A DNA stretch of 64,000 bases. It comes from Turnera subulata. Taxonomy: Eukaryota; Streptophyta; Magnoliopsida; Malpighiales; Passifloraceae. The notes under the pieces are model-generated. The model ran no database searches. It worked only from the letters and a program-made list of their open reading frames with translations, and was not told the DNA's origin. The stretch covers positions 1-64,000 of the forward strand of contig JAKUCV010003160.1 of NCBI GenBank assembly GCA_028386065.3, written 5' to 3'. Made by a program: the position numbers and the translations under genes. This document shows positions 42,021-54,530 of this stretch, one piece after another (position 1 is the stretch's first letter; each line of letters begins with the position of its first letter).

Positions 42021-44510
42021 GCGACTCTCCTAATTTTAGCCTTTCCATGTCTAGGGTTTTTGAAAATAATGATATATTCATATTCCAGAGTAATAAGATG
42101 TGGCGGTCTCTTTCTTACTTGAATGTTTTCTATGATAATATTTTTTGCATGAATGATGCACTTGAATTTAATGAGAAAAGTGAACTCCTGGAATCCATGG
42201 AAATCATTCTAGGGACTAATATTAATCCAAAGATCACTAAAATCGACACAGCTCTCGAAACTCCAATCCAAGAAATATTGGTGACCTTAATCAAGGAATT
42301 TGTGGATGTATTTGCATGGTCATATGAAGATACCCTAAGGATTGATCCGACAATTGTGCAACACCGAATTCCTTTATTTCCTAATACTAAGCCGGTAAAG
42401 CAAAAGGCCCATCGTCTTCAGCACTAGTGGGCACTAAAAGTGAATGAAGAAGTGGAAAAGCAGGTTCGAGCTGGATTTTTAGAGGTAATTGAGTTCCCAC
42501 AATGGCTAGCTAACGTTGTCCTAGTGCCTAAGAAGGATGGGAAGGTGAGAATGTGTGTTGACTATCAGGATCTGAATAAGGCATGTCCGATAGACGAATT
42601 TACTTTGCCACACATTGACTTGTTTGTCGACGGTACCGTCGGTCATGCTTTGCTGTTGTTTATGGATAGATTTTCGGGGTATAACCAAGTGAAGATGGCA
42701 TTGGAGAATAAACACAAGACAACTTTCTGCACTGAATGAGGGGCATTCTGCTACATGGTCAAGCCTTTTGGTTTGATCAACGCCAAAGCTACGTACCAAA
42801 AATGGCCACTACACTCCTACAGGACATGATGCATAAGGAGATGGAAGTCTATGTTGCAGACATGATTGTGAAGTCCACTACACGAGAAGCCCATATGGTA
42901 AACTTACGGAAATTCTTTGAAAGAAGCCGAGAATTTGGCATGAGGATTAACCCACAAAAGTGTGTCTTTGGTGTCCAGGCAGGCAAGCTATTAGGTTTCA
43001 TGGTCAGTGAACGGGGAATAGAAGTAGACCCATCCAAGATCAAAGTAATTCAAGAAATGCCAACCCCGAAGAATGAGAAGGAGATTTGATGGTTTCTAGG
43101 TTGAGTCCAATGCATCAGCCGCTTCATCTCCTAGTTATCTAGCATATGTGCCCCGATTCACCGACTGCTAAAAAAGGGAACATCAACCAAATGGAATGAT
43201 GAATGGCAGATAGCTTTTGATCAAATCAAGTTGTATTTGGCCAATCCTCCGGTACTCCAACCCTCCAGGCAAGGAAGACCGTTACTACTTTATTTAATTG
43301 TCACCTAGGGCGCCATGGGTGCAATGTTAGCTCAGTATTTGTCAGATTCTCACACGGAGGCAGCCATCAACTATTTGAGCAAGATGTTCAATGAGTATAA
43401 GCTAAATTATAAATTGGAGAAGAACTGTGTGGTCTTAACCTGTGCCTATCAAAAGTTGAGGCACTACTTCAAATCTTTTGAGGTGCTGCTTGTCTCTAAA
43501 ATGGATCCAATCAAATACCTAAAAGAAAGGTCGGTGCCAAGCAGCCGCACAGCCCGTTGGGTGGAAATATTGTCACAATTTTACTTCCAGTTTGTATCTC
43601 AAAAAGCTATTAAAGACGGTGCCATAGCCGACTTCCTAGCCTCTCAACCCACTGAAAGCAATGAGAAGTTCGAGGCACAGTTTCTAGATGAAGGGGTGAT
43701 GAATGTAGAAATACCAATTTGGGAAATGTACTTTGACGGGGCAGCCAATGCTAGTGGTTTTGGAACAGGGATCATCTTGATATCACCCAATGGTGTGACT
43801 TATCCAATTTCTTGCAAGTTGGAGTTTGAACCCACAAACAATATAGCCGTATATGAAGCATGCACCATTGGCCTAGAGACAACATTTAATTTGGGGATGA
43901 AGCAAAAAAATATATATGGGGACTTAGCCTTGTAATATTTCAGGTCAAGGGAGAGTGGAAGATCAGAGAAGCGAGATTGGCACCTTATCATGATTATCTA
44001 ACAACTCTGGCTTCCCGACTCGAAGTAGCTGATTTCCAGTACGTCCCCAGAAGGAAAAATTAATTTGCTAATGCCTTAGTTGTCCTCTCATCCATGATGG
44101 GAATGCCAAACAATGCCATCATAGTATCGTTGATGGTGCCGAGGAGTAAGAAGCCGTCTTATGATGAAGGGGAAAAGACTGTTCAACCGTGGTTCCATGA
44201 TTACCTGAGCAATTGTCATCTAGACAATGTTTCCGCCATAGCCGTGACATCCGTGGAACTTGGCCATCCATCACATGACCATGCCGTGAGCAACGATGAT
44301 GAAGATCCTTTGTATAAAGACATATTAATGCTACTCAGCCAAGGTGAATTCCCCGAAATAGCAATATCCAGTGAAGGAAGATTCTTAGAAGACTTGCCAA
44401 TGGTTACGTCTTTTGTGCTGACAAACTATACAAGAAGCACGCTTCAGGTGTCCATTTATTGTATTTCAATGGCGAAGAAGCCAGGAAGATCATGAGAAGA
44501 CTAGTCCCTT
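42021..44510 (+). pseudogene. Tat-type pol fragment H (RT, RNase H, second RNase H), heavily decayed
   Basis: It begins at the equivalent of element C position about 24860. Recognisable parts are PTIVQHRIPLFP, VPKKDGKVRMCVDYQDLN, MDRFSGYNQVKM, the RT active-site region VYVADMIVKS (42847-42876, first Asp replaced by Ala), KCVFGVQAGKLLGF, RNase H near 43310-43640 and a second RNase H starting YFDGAANASGFG (43730 on). In-frame stops occur near 42427, 42737, 43087, 43307 and 43933, and there are several frame changes. Integrase is absent: after YKKHASGVHLL-like sequence the fragment ends. The missing 5' half may be D2 at 34146-34680, with E and others inserted between. Confidence 0.85.
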
Positions 44511-44569
44511 ATGTTGTTGCCTAAGAAAGAGCATCATGCCTGATGATTTTTCTCCGATTGTTTTCAAGA

Positions 44570-44673
44570 AATAAAATCAGGGTGGCGACTCCTATGATTG
44601 TTGGATTGTTGGTTAAGAAGGTGTAAGATATAAGGAGAGGAGGCCAAAGGGATTGATTTGGCCCGGGTCCCCA
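44570..44673 (+). mobile_element. LTR 3' end remnant (Tat-like)
   Basis: AATAAAATCAGGGTGGCGACTCC and the terminal CCCGGGTCCCCACA resemble the ends of Tat LTRs in this window (AATAAAACTTGGGTGGCGACTCC; TTCTCACA). It probably is what remains of the 3' LTR belonging to fragment H, after a deletion of integrase, 3' UTR and most of the LTR. Confidence 0.45.
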
Positions 44674-44829
44674 CATCAATATTTCTTCAAAAAAAATTTA
44701 TTAATGAAATTATTCTAATAAAAACATTTTTTTAACATAAAAAATAGTTGTTTTATGAATTTAAATTATCAAAAAATTTTATTTAATCCAATTTCAATTT
44801 TATTTTTAAATTTTATTGTTTTTCTACAT

Positions 44830-45308
44830 TCATGTTTAGTGAGTGATTTTGGGACGGGGAGGTTGTGAAGGTAAATTATCCATCACTATTTGTGTAGGAT
44901 TTTTTATTGAGAATGGTTTCAATGGCTACACACTCTTTATTAGTTTGTGAGACAATAGTTTATGGTGGATTATTCCCTCACTAATAGGAGGGAATTAGTA
45001 CGAAATTTATTTTTGAGGGACTATTCCCTCGCTAGTAAGGAGGGAATTAGGGTAGGATTTTTACAAGGGATTTTTTCACACAATTGCAACGGAAGTAGTG
45101 ACAGACTATATTGCAGGGGATATACCTCTCTCACAATTGTAACTGAAAATCCCAGGTTAATATTCATTGCGAAAAAAATCCCTCACAAATTCATTTGCTA
45201 GGAGTGTTTTTTTGACGCCCCAATTCCGTCCCATAATGTCTCTCAAATGGATTTAGTGACGGATTTCTTGTAAAATCCCTCACTAAGTCCAAAATTTTTC
45301 TAATAGTG
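44830..45308 (-). mobile_element. CACTA-like DNA transposon end (fragment)
   Basis: Read on the minus strand from 45308 it starts CACTATTAGAAAAATTTTGG, similar to the CACTACAAGAAAA termini of En/Spm elements. Subterminal copies of TAGTGACGGATTT, TCCCTCACTAA and TTCCCTCGCTAGTAAGG in both orientations follow, as is usual for CACTA ends. No transposase and no opposite end were found, and the left boundary is a guess. Confidence 0.5.
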
Positions 45309-46899
45309 ATGTGTCTGGCAACTATTGCAGTAATATACCATACAAGAATATAATTTATATTTTTGTTTGGTAGTGAAGATTTGGTTGACAAAAGAAGAAA
45401 ATATAATAGCAATACTGTCAGAGAGATAATAGAATATGTAAGAGAGGTTTGTTGGTTAGAGAAAAAAAAACGTAGATGGATTTTATGATTGTTGCCTGAT
45501 AATCTGGAAAAGGATTTAGACGCCTTTAGGCTTCTAACTCTTCGTCTAGAAAGACAATTCTCATTCTAATAGTTACTTCTTATAATTTAGATTTACAACT
45601 ATCTATTATCGAAATACACATTATTAAAAAGTATCTATTAGCAAGTAAAACATTTTTTCCCAGAGATATCCTTTCACACCAAAGAAACAAAACTAAATTC
45701 TTTTGTTATGAAAAAAACTATGACAATTGTAAGCACGTGTCTAATTAATATTACTTTTCTTTTCCATTGGATAGAGGAAAAAACATATTCTTTACGGGAA
45801 AGACACATATCGATGAAGCATAATTTTTTTTTACAACTAGGAGCAGGTCGGAGAACGATTTCTATGTGCTATATTTGTATTAGTATTATTGTCACAAGGT
45901 ACCTATTCATATTAATCAACTAATCCATTAAATTTTAGAAAATCTTTGCTGAAATTTTAAACATAATTACTTATTGACATACGTAAATAACCAAGTAGAA
46001 CAATGCCCAAATAATTTTTAAACCACACAGACGTACGCAGGTGCATCATTAAAATTAAAGTCGTTGTACAAGTAATGTTTTGGTGTAATTATTGAATGAC
46101 ACCATTTGCAGGTTTTTTATCACCATTTTTTATGGACTAATAGAACAGTGATTAAGAATTTGGTGATGTGGTATCATTTAGTGCTATATACCTAACAAAA
46201 AAAATGACATAATTATTCTAATAAAAATTAAGAAGTGCATAATTTTTCAAAAGAGAAATAAAAATTACCTTTTTCACCATTTGCGGGTTTCAATCACCAT
46301 TGGCAATCTAGTTTTTTACTATTTGAATTACTATCAAACAAGAATAATTTACATAATTGTAGTTGGTTATTTTCATATTGGTGGGCATGCATGTTTAGAC
46401 AAGAACTAAATCTATTTTACTATATATAGTAGTAGACTCCTAGCTCAAGGTGTTTTAGTTTATGGCTTCTTACGTTTTGTTCTACTTGAATACCTATTTT
46501 AATTTTCATTAATTTTAATTTATTTCTGTTGCAAAAATAGGTAATGGGGCCCACCCATATGTAAGCTTACTATATATAAAACTATTTTATTATTAGAGTA
46601 TGTAACCCCTTTATGTGTTGTTATTTGGTATATCACTAAAATAATATCTAAGCTAAAAGGCTTTAGATCGTGGAAACTAGATGACCGGTCCAACACATTT
46701 TGATGTCCTCCAAAGACTAGTGATCTAGGCAAAGCTTCGAGAATATACTTCTACTTAACACCTAGAAAACACAAGCAAGCCTCTTGCATCCTTTTTATTT
46801 GTGTAACATAAACTTTTTTGGTAGCGGAGCCTATTGGCCTAGTTTCTTGATTGCTTTTTAATTTAAAACAACAGATCTACAAAAAAAATTTCTCCATTG
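45309..46899. other. AT-rich non-coding sequence
   Basis: I see no coding region, no named element and no strong repeat here. It forms the left flank of the solo LTR insertion at 46905. Confidence 0.5.
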
Positions 46900-46904
46900 A
46901 CTAA

Positions 46905-49900
46905 TGTAAAGACCCGGGTAAAATTTTCATGATTTTTACCAAGCTGTTTTGACTTTTACGGTGGTTAATAAAATTTTTATCGCTGTCAAACAAGAATTTT
47001 ATCAATCAAGTCAATTTTCATTATTTTTACTATTATCTTTATTGCTCTCAAAATTTTTATTATTATTGTTACCATTATTCTTATCATTTTCTAATCAACA
47101 TTAATAGTATTATTATTATTATTATTATTACCGTTGTTAATATTATTTTCCTAATCAACAACAATAATAAAACACTTACAAATATTTGGCCGGATATGTA
47201 AGTTACACATATATTACTAATTATAATTTAAAAAGAAATTTAAACGTCGTAATTCGATGAATTCTATCGGACCGAGTTTTACTAAAGGTTTTTCCGGGAA
47301 TAACCGAGCCTCGGAATTTAATTCTGAGGGTTACTCTGGATTTCCGAGCCTCCTTTACAACTAACCGAGCCTTGGTTTTCAATTCGGAGACTTTGACGAC
47401 GCTCAGGGGTATTAATCAGATTTTCCGAGCCCAAGTTGTATTTTCGGACTCGGGACGGAAAGACGGGAATACCCCTGCAATTCTGTTATTCCAACACGAG
47501 AATCTGGACCGGCCAATCGTGGCTTGCCACGTGGCCACTCTTCTTTCCTTTCCTTTCCTTTCTCCTATCTTTTCTTTTCCTCTCTCCCGTTTTTTTAAAA
47601 CCTACCCTAGCCCCTTTCTTTTCTTCTTTTTCTTCTTCTTCTCATTTTCTCCTTTCTTTCTTTTCTTTTCCTTTCTTTTTCTATTCTTCCAGCCGCCGGC
47701 CCTGTTTCCTCTTTGTCTTCTTTTCCTTTTTCTTCTTTATTTTCTTCTTCTTCTCTCTCGATTTCCTCAAGCCTCCCCTGCACCCTTCTCTCTTCCCCTT
47801 ATCTCCTCTTCTTTCCTCTCTCCTGCCAAACCCATCTCTTCTTCCTTTTTCCTCCTCCTCTCTTCCTCTCCCTCACACCACCAAGCCGCCACCGTCACTC
47901 TCCCCTGCCATCACCATCATCCCGCCTTCTTCCCCTCCTTTTTTCTCCCTCGCCTACACCACCTCCTCCACTACCCCGCTTGCACCTCTGCGCCGCCGCC
48001 CCTCCTTTCTCCTTTCCTTCTCCTCCTTGCTCTGTCCTTTCCTTCGCCGCCCCTGCCTCACCCCCTTCACCAGCCGCCACCTCCTCTGCACGCGCTGCCA
48101 TCCGAGACCACCAACCCCAACTCGCCTCCTTCTTTCCTCATTCATCTTCTGCCTCCACCACCGCCCGATCTCCTCTCCCTCCGCCTCTGACGCGTCGCCG
48201 GCCAGACGAGAAGAGCCACCAGAGTCCTCCCCGACCTGCTGCTGCCGACAGCCACACGCCGCCGCCGATCGAACCACCGCCACCGTCTCCTTCAGCAATC
48301 GCCATCGTCGTTCCCGAGCACAGGAGTGTCATCGCCGCCCAGTTCTTCTCCGCTCCCTCCCAATGTCCTCGTGTGCCTCTGTTCCTTGCCTTTCATAGTT
48401 GAGGAGCCGCCGTCGCCGATTGAAGAACGGTGAGTGCGTGGGTAAGGAACCCTCCCTTTTCCTTCCTTTCGGCCTTTGATTCACGCGTTTTGTTTGGGGT
48501 TTTGATTGCTGTTATGGTTGGTGTTGAGTTGTTGCCGAGGAGGGTGGCCATGGGTGAGGTTGCTGTGATGTTGATGATGGCTTGCGTGTTGATGACCGGT
48601 TTGTTGCCATGGTGGTGTGGGTTGGGTTCTGCTACTGTGATGCTATACTGACAGAGAATTTTGGGTGTCATGGTTGTTGATGAACAGTGACAGAAGTCTG
48701 AGGGAGCCATGAACATTATCTGTGTGCAATGGCAGAGTTGAGGTTTTCTGTGAACAGTGTTTGGCTGGAATCCGATGAGTTTTTGGCAGTCTCGGGACTT
48801 TCCAGCAGGCGAAACGAGATATCTGGACGTGGTAATTCCTCGGACTTGTTTACACCATGGGCTCGGGTTTGGGCTCGATTTGCACAACGAACTCGGGAAT
48901 GGGTCGAACGTGCGGAGGCCCATGTTCCCGTGACATATACGCGTTTGACGGACCTAATAACGAAACCGATAGATGAGTAATATATATATACATATGGACG
49001 AATTATATAATTATGTGGCAAATGATTTAATTTACGGATTAAAAACGATATCATCTATTTGGATTTAACTATGTATTTATAAGTTTGATGATTATATATC
49101 TGAACGGAATTTACTTTATGGCCATAAGATGTTTTATTATTATACTTTTAGAATATTAATATGAAAAGGACGTATGTTGTTATTTTGTATTATTGGTTTG
49201 ATGAAATGTTATAAATCTATTATATTATCTTATTATCGGTTGTATTATTTTCAGCTAGTGATTTTACATTTATCTGCTATATTATTATGTATGAATTACA
49301 TTATATTTAAATATTAAACATCTGTTATATTATTTAATGAGCTATAGTATTACTACTACTTAAGTTTGCTAGTTATATAGGCACAAATGTATTTGGAAAA
49401 GATTATTTCTTTTGCAACATTACAATGCAACTATTTCCTACTGTATGATCGGCTAAGTTTATTTATTATCAATGGTATTATTTTCGTTAATTTAGTATCA
49501 ATGGTATTGTTTTCATTCAACGGTTTTATTAACAGAATATTATTTTGAGGTATTATTTATCTAAGATTTTATTTTATTCAAGGTTGTAATATTTCGACCA
49601 CTGATTTTTGTTATTATCAGATATATATATGTACAGTTATAAATATTTACTTATACCGTATTTCGACTATAATGATTTCTTACCGATGATGATATTTTCT
49701 ATTTAACGATATTACTATCGGGTATATTACTTATATGCCTTTTTTACGTATTTACTGTTTCATAACCTTTTCTTATTAGAAGAATATGTATTTATTAATA
49801 TTATTTGATCGAGGATAATTACCTTATGAAATATTATTGAATAGACCACGAGTATGGGTCATGATTCAATTTATTTATTAAATATAATTTTCTATATATA

Positions 49901-51266
49901 ATTTATATAACGTATTTGTGTATATATGTATTTTCTTATCTTAAGCGACCTAAGGGCCGGGATATCGGCTTGGACGCTCGGTTTCGGTTTTTTATTTAAA
50001 TCAAGTACACTTGATATAACCGCTGGATTTAATTAATTGCCTCCAAGTTGGAAGAACTATTTGGAAGTAAGATAACTATGGAGATAATAAAATGAACAGA
50101 TAAGCCGTCTAAATACAATTAAACCGGTATCATGCATAATCATTTTTTTTATGTGCATTATAAGTGATTATTGTGTTCCTATATATACATATAGGGTCTC
50201 GAGGTTTGACCGGATAGCAGTTTCAGAGACACATCAGGTGAGGATGGATAACCTGTGATATGTGCCTGTAATATTGTGTATGGTTTGTTGTTTGATTGAA
50301 CTGCTGAAATGATCCTTGTTTGTTATTTGATTGCCATGGTTGTTGTCGTTGCTGTTGCTGGACTGTGTTGATTGATCATGTGGATACTGTGAGTAATTGT
50401 TGAACTGTTAATTGTGAGTAGTTGGTGATATGAGATTGTAGAACGGTTGAATCTGTGGAATAACTTGAGATATTAGAAAGTTGAATAATTGAGGATAGAG
50501 TATTGGAATTGGAACTGAACTTGAGATGATGATTTAATTGTCACGTGGAAAGTAGTGGTACGACTAGATGGTTAGAGGCTAGTTCTGTGGTGTCATGGCC
50601 GGTTTGGTTTGGTTATTGCGAATGTTGATCCCGGATGATTTGGATATTGGGATGTTGATCCCGGATGATTTGAATATTGGGATGTTGATCTCGGATTGTT
50701 GTTATTGGGATGTTGATCCCGGATTGTGTTTTGGCCTGGCATCCGGAATTAGTTAAAAACCAGGTACGACCCTAGCTTGTCGACTGACAGGGGCCCGGAA
50801 GATAAAATTGGTAATAATAGTAAATATTCTTTTGGTATTGACTCAGTTGTATTTTGATAGATTCTTTGAGTTGTCTTTGCCTGTATTTTCTTCGAAAGTA
50901 TTGTGGTTGCCTGCATATCTCTGTTTATCCTTCGTCTGTGAGCACTTCGGACTCACCCCTCGCCTGCGGGGTTTCATCCCGTAGGAAGAGTTGTTTGCGG
51001 TACAGGAACGTAGGGGGCAGGCTGCTGTGTACCCTCGGGCAGGACTCGGATCCATTAATTTGCATTTGGAGTTTTGCATATGTTGTTTATAAGATTATAA
51101 ATGCTTCCGCTGTGCTAATGTTGTTACTGTACCCGTGGTCGGGTGTTATGATATTGTCATTGGGCGTTAGGCTGGGATTTCTGTTGAATATACTATTTGT
51201 GCCATGTGTCGGTACTGTTGTTCAGTAATTACTGTATGTTGGGTAAATTTGGGTCGGGGTGTTTCA
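46905..51266 (+). mobile_element. Solo LTR of a chromovirus-type gypsy element, 4362 bp, with perfect TSD
   Basis: It starts TGTAAAGACCCGGGTAAAA and ends GGGTCGGGGTGTTTCA. The flanks are ACTAA at 46900-46904 and ACTAA at 51267-51271, an exact 5-bp target duplication. No gag or pol is inside. Internal layout: an ATT microsatellite (about 47106-47130), a pyrimidine-rich tract (47540-47830), a GC- and CCG-rich segment (47880-48420), then long AT-rich sequence and GATGTTGATCCCGGAT repeats (50630-50730). The same layout occurs in the G LTR. The long proline/serine-rich ORFs at 47372-48402 overlap in several frames and reflect base composition. Confidence 0.9.
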
Positions 51267-51271
51267 ACTAA

Positions 51272-51870
51272 CCTTCCTATACCAACCGTTTGCTTAAATG
51301 TTTAGTGTCTGTTTATTTTTTTTGAAATTGACATCACATACTTAGTTTATCTAATCGACATCACAAGTTAGATCGCACAATTCATTATTTTTAATCGACC
51401 CAGTTCTGTATGTACGACCTTGTGATTGCGTTGTGTAAATGTGAGATAATCATATATAATATGTTTATTTCGTTTTTGATTTGGTCAATTCAATTTTTTT
51501 TGTCTATGTCAAATATACTATATGTAATTGCCATGCTATGTATGTAATTAAGTATCAAATAAAAAATATGTTAATTTTTCTTTAATGATTCATTTTTTTG
51601 TAAATAAAAACGTGAAATCGATACCCAGCAAGCCTTGCCACTCACACTGGCGGATCGGACCATGCACGCACCAAAGCACCTCACTCACGGTGCATACACA
51701 ATGGCAGTGTGTTGCCTATGCTGCAGATGGAAGCTCCTGAAAGTAGCGGATCGATGAACACATCATTGAACATGGCCCCTCGAGGGCGGCGACTGAGCCG
51801 GTCACGACTAGCTTCAAGGTGTGACCAGCTTTCGTAGCCATCGCGTTGCTCTGTGCTCGTGTAACCTTGT
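51272..51870. other. Right flank of the solo LTR; unassigned
   Basis: Sequence continues the locus interrupted by the solo LTR up to at least 51600, AT-rich and non-coding. From 51620 it becomes GC-richer without a recognisable gene. Confidence 0.4.
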
Positions 51871-51879
51871 CATTCATCA

Positions 51880-51999
51880 TTGTCGGCTGTGGCGGGTGGC
51901 GAAGCGTAACTATTGATGTTTGCCACTTTTGCGATGGTATTGTCAGCTGTGGCGGGTGGCGAAGCGTAGCTATTGATGTTTGCCACTTCTGCGATGGTG
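51880..51999. repeat. 60-bp tandem duplication
   Basis: The segment starting TTGTCGGCTGTGGCGGGTGG occurs twice, 60 bp apart, with three or four differences. The period equals 20 codons, so an open frame passes through on both strands. No known protein is recognised. Confidence 0.85.
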
Positions 52000-52310
52000 T
52001 TTGTGGCCACTATAGCTTCTTTGGCCACGACAACCTTGTCCACCACCAGTAGATGGGTAGCTCCAATGGGAGTTCCTTCCATATGGAGGCGGTTATGTGG
52101 TGAAGTTGACATTAACAAAAAATCTAGAAAAGAATGAAAAACAACATTGCCAACCCAAATAGTCCGACTAAATTAGTCGTTTATCAGTCACGAGTCCAGC
52201 AGGAGAGGTCACCTTCCAAAGCAAATTGTCACACATTGGGTTTTTTTTAGGCATAAAAGGGTCCTAGTTTGAGCCAATTTGTGTGCAAGATGGATTATTT
52301 GTGAGGGGTT

Positions 52311-52662
52311 TGTTATGTATTTAAATTAGTTACATAATTATGTAATGGGCTTGTGTCTTTTTGGGCTTGGACATGACTAATCCTTGTCCATATGGGATAG
52401 GAGTAGGGGATAAGAAACCTAGTATGAGTGAAATTCTTAGGATTACTTGGTAAGCACTCAAGTGCTATTATAAATAGCATGAGAGAGGAAGGGTTGGGCG
52501 TGTCTTCTATTGAATTTTTTTAAGTAATAATACTGCGAAGATTCTCACAAATTACTATGTTCATATTTTATTATTTCTTTAGGCTGGTCTAGGTATTGTT
52601 TAAAACCTAGAGCCGCATAGATGTCGGGTGTTCTTCCGCTATGCCACATTATACCCGTGACA
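52311..52662 (+). mobile_element. Short LTR of gypsy element I
   Basis: TGTTATGTATTTAAATTAG follows the purine-rich GTGAGGGGTT, and the block ends ATACCCGTGACA before AGTGGTAACAC, a PBS-like site. A TATA box (TATAAATA) lies near 52470. The length, about 350 bp, suits small chromovirus LTRs. Both ends are inferred from motifs and no second copy is visible. Confidence 0.5.
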
Positions 52663-52872
52663 AGTGGTAACACAACTTTTAAGTTTTATTGGCAGAAAAA
52701 TTCGCAGCCTTGAGAAGCCATTGGTTTTGCCAACTCTTGGTTTTCTGCAGAAGGTATCTTTGCTTGCGATTGAATTTGTGGAGGTAAACTCTAAAGTGCT
52801 ACTTTATTAATTGAGTTCATTGGAATTTATAATGCTCAAAGTGGTTAGAAGAAAGAAGAAGAAGAAACAATC

Positions 52873-53930
52873 ATGGGTAACCTACCTAAGGATGGGGCTG
52901 GTGCGGAGGAGGCTCGTGGAAAGGACACGAGCAAATCAATATCCAAGGGGAGACCGACGGGTAAATCCCAACCTCTAATACAGTTTGAGACTTTTGGCAA
53001 AATGCGTGGTTGGCTTGAAAGACAGAATGCAAGAGTGCAAGGCTATTGAGAAAGGTGCATGCAATGACTTGCACTTAACTACGATGGAGTTCAAGAAGCT
53101 ACAAGGTTTGTTCATCGCGGCAATCACCGAATCGCAGGAACAAATTGATGAGCACTCGAAGCAACTTGTAGTGCTAAGCCAGGAGTTAAAAGAACACAAG
53201 GTGAATAAATGCATGGAGGAAGAGCTGGCTTTGTGTAGGAGGGTGCTTGCAAGTGGCGAGAGAGGTGCATCTGCACATGCACGACCAAAAATTAGCATAC
53301 CTAAGCTAGATATCTATCATGGAACGAGAGTGGCTAAGGAGCTTTGCAGTTTTTTTGTTTAGTGTGAACCAAAACATTGCTAGCATGCAGATTACATACG
53401 AAGACCAGAAAGTGCAAATTGCTTTTAGGTACTTCAAGGATGCTGCTATACTTCGGCAGAAATAAAAATTATAGACCTTGGAGGCAGAACAGAAGACTCA
53501 TTCCTTGGATGAGTTTGTGACGGAACTTAAAGCACAATTCTATCCCAAGTATTCTGTTAGGGAACTTAAAGCACAAATCTATCCCAAGTATTCTGAGGTA
53601 TTAGTCTTATTCTTTAGAGGCATGCATGACTGGCACAAATAGAGGTCGACAGAGGAGAGATGGAGACCTTAGTTGATGCTATTCGAGTGGCGAAGTCCTT
53701 AGGAGATTAGAAGGGAGACAAGCCGAAGAGCTCTGATCACGATGATGGCGATTCTAAAGGTGGTGGAGAGAAGGCTAAGTTCAGGAATTACATATCATCA
53801 ACCAAGTCGGGTGATGCCAAATCAGGGAGAGAGGCAAAGGAGATGATAACAAACCGTGGGAATATTTTCTGTGCAAGGGCTCGCGTAGTTGTCGTGATTG
53901 TCCGAAGAAGCATAAGGCTATGTTAGGTTT
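52873..53930 (+). pseudogene. Gypsy element I Gag, frameshifted, with degenerate zinc knuckle
   Basis: ATG 52873 opens MGNLPKDGAGAEEARGK. A frame change near 53000 leads to a coiled-coil-like region (AAITESQEQIDEHSKQLVVL) and RPKISIPKLDIYHGTR, then a further change near 53350 gives YEDQKVQIAFRYFKDAA and SLDEFVTELKAQFYPKYS, the retrotransposon Gag pattern. A 40-bp segment (GGAACTTAAAGCACAA...) is duplicated at 53524-53600. The knuckle is reduced to FLCKGSRSCRDCPKK (about 53866-53910). Gag would coat the genomic RNA. Stops (for example at 53463) and shifts make it a pseudogene. Protease and pol are absent. Confidence 0.7.
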
Positions 53931-54530
53931 GTGACTTGGCCTGGACTTGGGCCTGGGTTGGACTCAATCCAGACCACTATTTGGTTCTGTGTTTTCGTGT
54001 CTGGCATGGGCATCAAGTTCACTAGTATGATGTTTGGTTGACTGTGATCTGGACTTGGAATACAAATCAATTTAACATCTTTGCCCCTGGTTTATGGTGT
54101 TAAAACTGTCTAAGTAGAAAATAATAATAACGTACAATAAGTGTATAATTTGATTTTTTAACCACAATTACCCAATAAAAATCCATTTAACAATGTTATT
54201 TTTTGACATGAACATTTTAATTTTTTTTAAGGGTTTCGTCTTAAAATTGAATATGAATAGATGGTCAGACCTAGGAAAATAGAGTGCAAGTTAAGTGATA
54301 GATTACATTACTAACTACAGTCTAGCATAAAATTTAAACATAGATTGAAGGGATAAGATTCGACATAAACACAAACATTTAACAATGACATACCATGCAT
54401 AAATAATATGTGAAATGTACTCATCCCGTCATTACTACCAGTAACTACATATTATTGACCTCTTTCACAAGGAATACCATTATGATCATTCCTAAAATCA
54501 CACCAATTAGAAGAGCTTCTAGGTAGGTGC
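53931..54530. other. Unassigned non-coding sequence before copia F
   Basis: A GGCCTGGACTTGGGCCTGGG-type block near 53938 is followed by AT-rich sequence. Nothing coding and no match to other elements was seen. Confidence 0.45.

Noticed and set aside
47372..48402. Three long overlapping plus-strand ORFs (229-320 codons), rich in Ser, Pro, Phe and Leu, with long ORFs on the other strand too
   Set aside because: The region is a pyrimidine-rich and CCG-rich part of a solo LTR. Such composition lacks stop codons in all frames. The products are low-complexity and no domain is seen.
48393..48923. 176-codon minus-strand ORF
   Set aside because: Lies in the solo LTR opposite to its GT-rich part; no motif and no partner copy.
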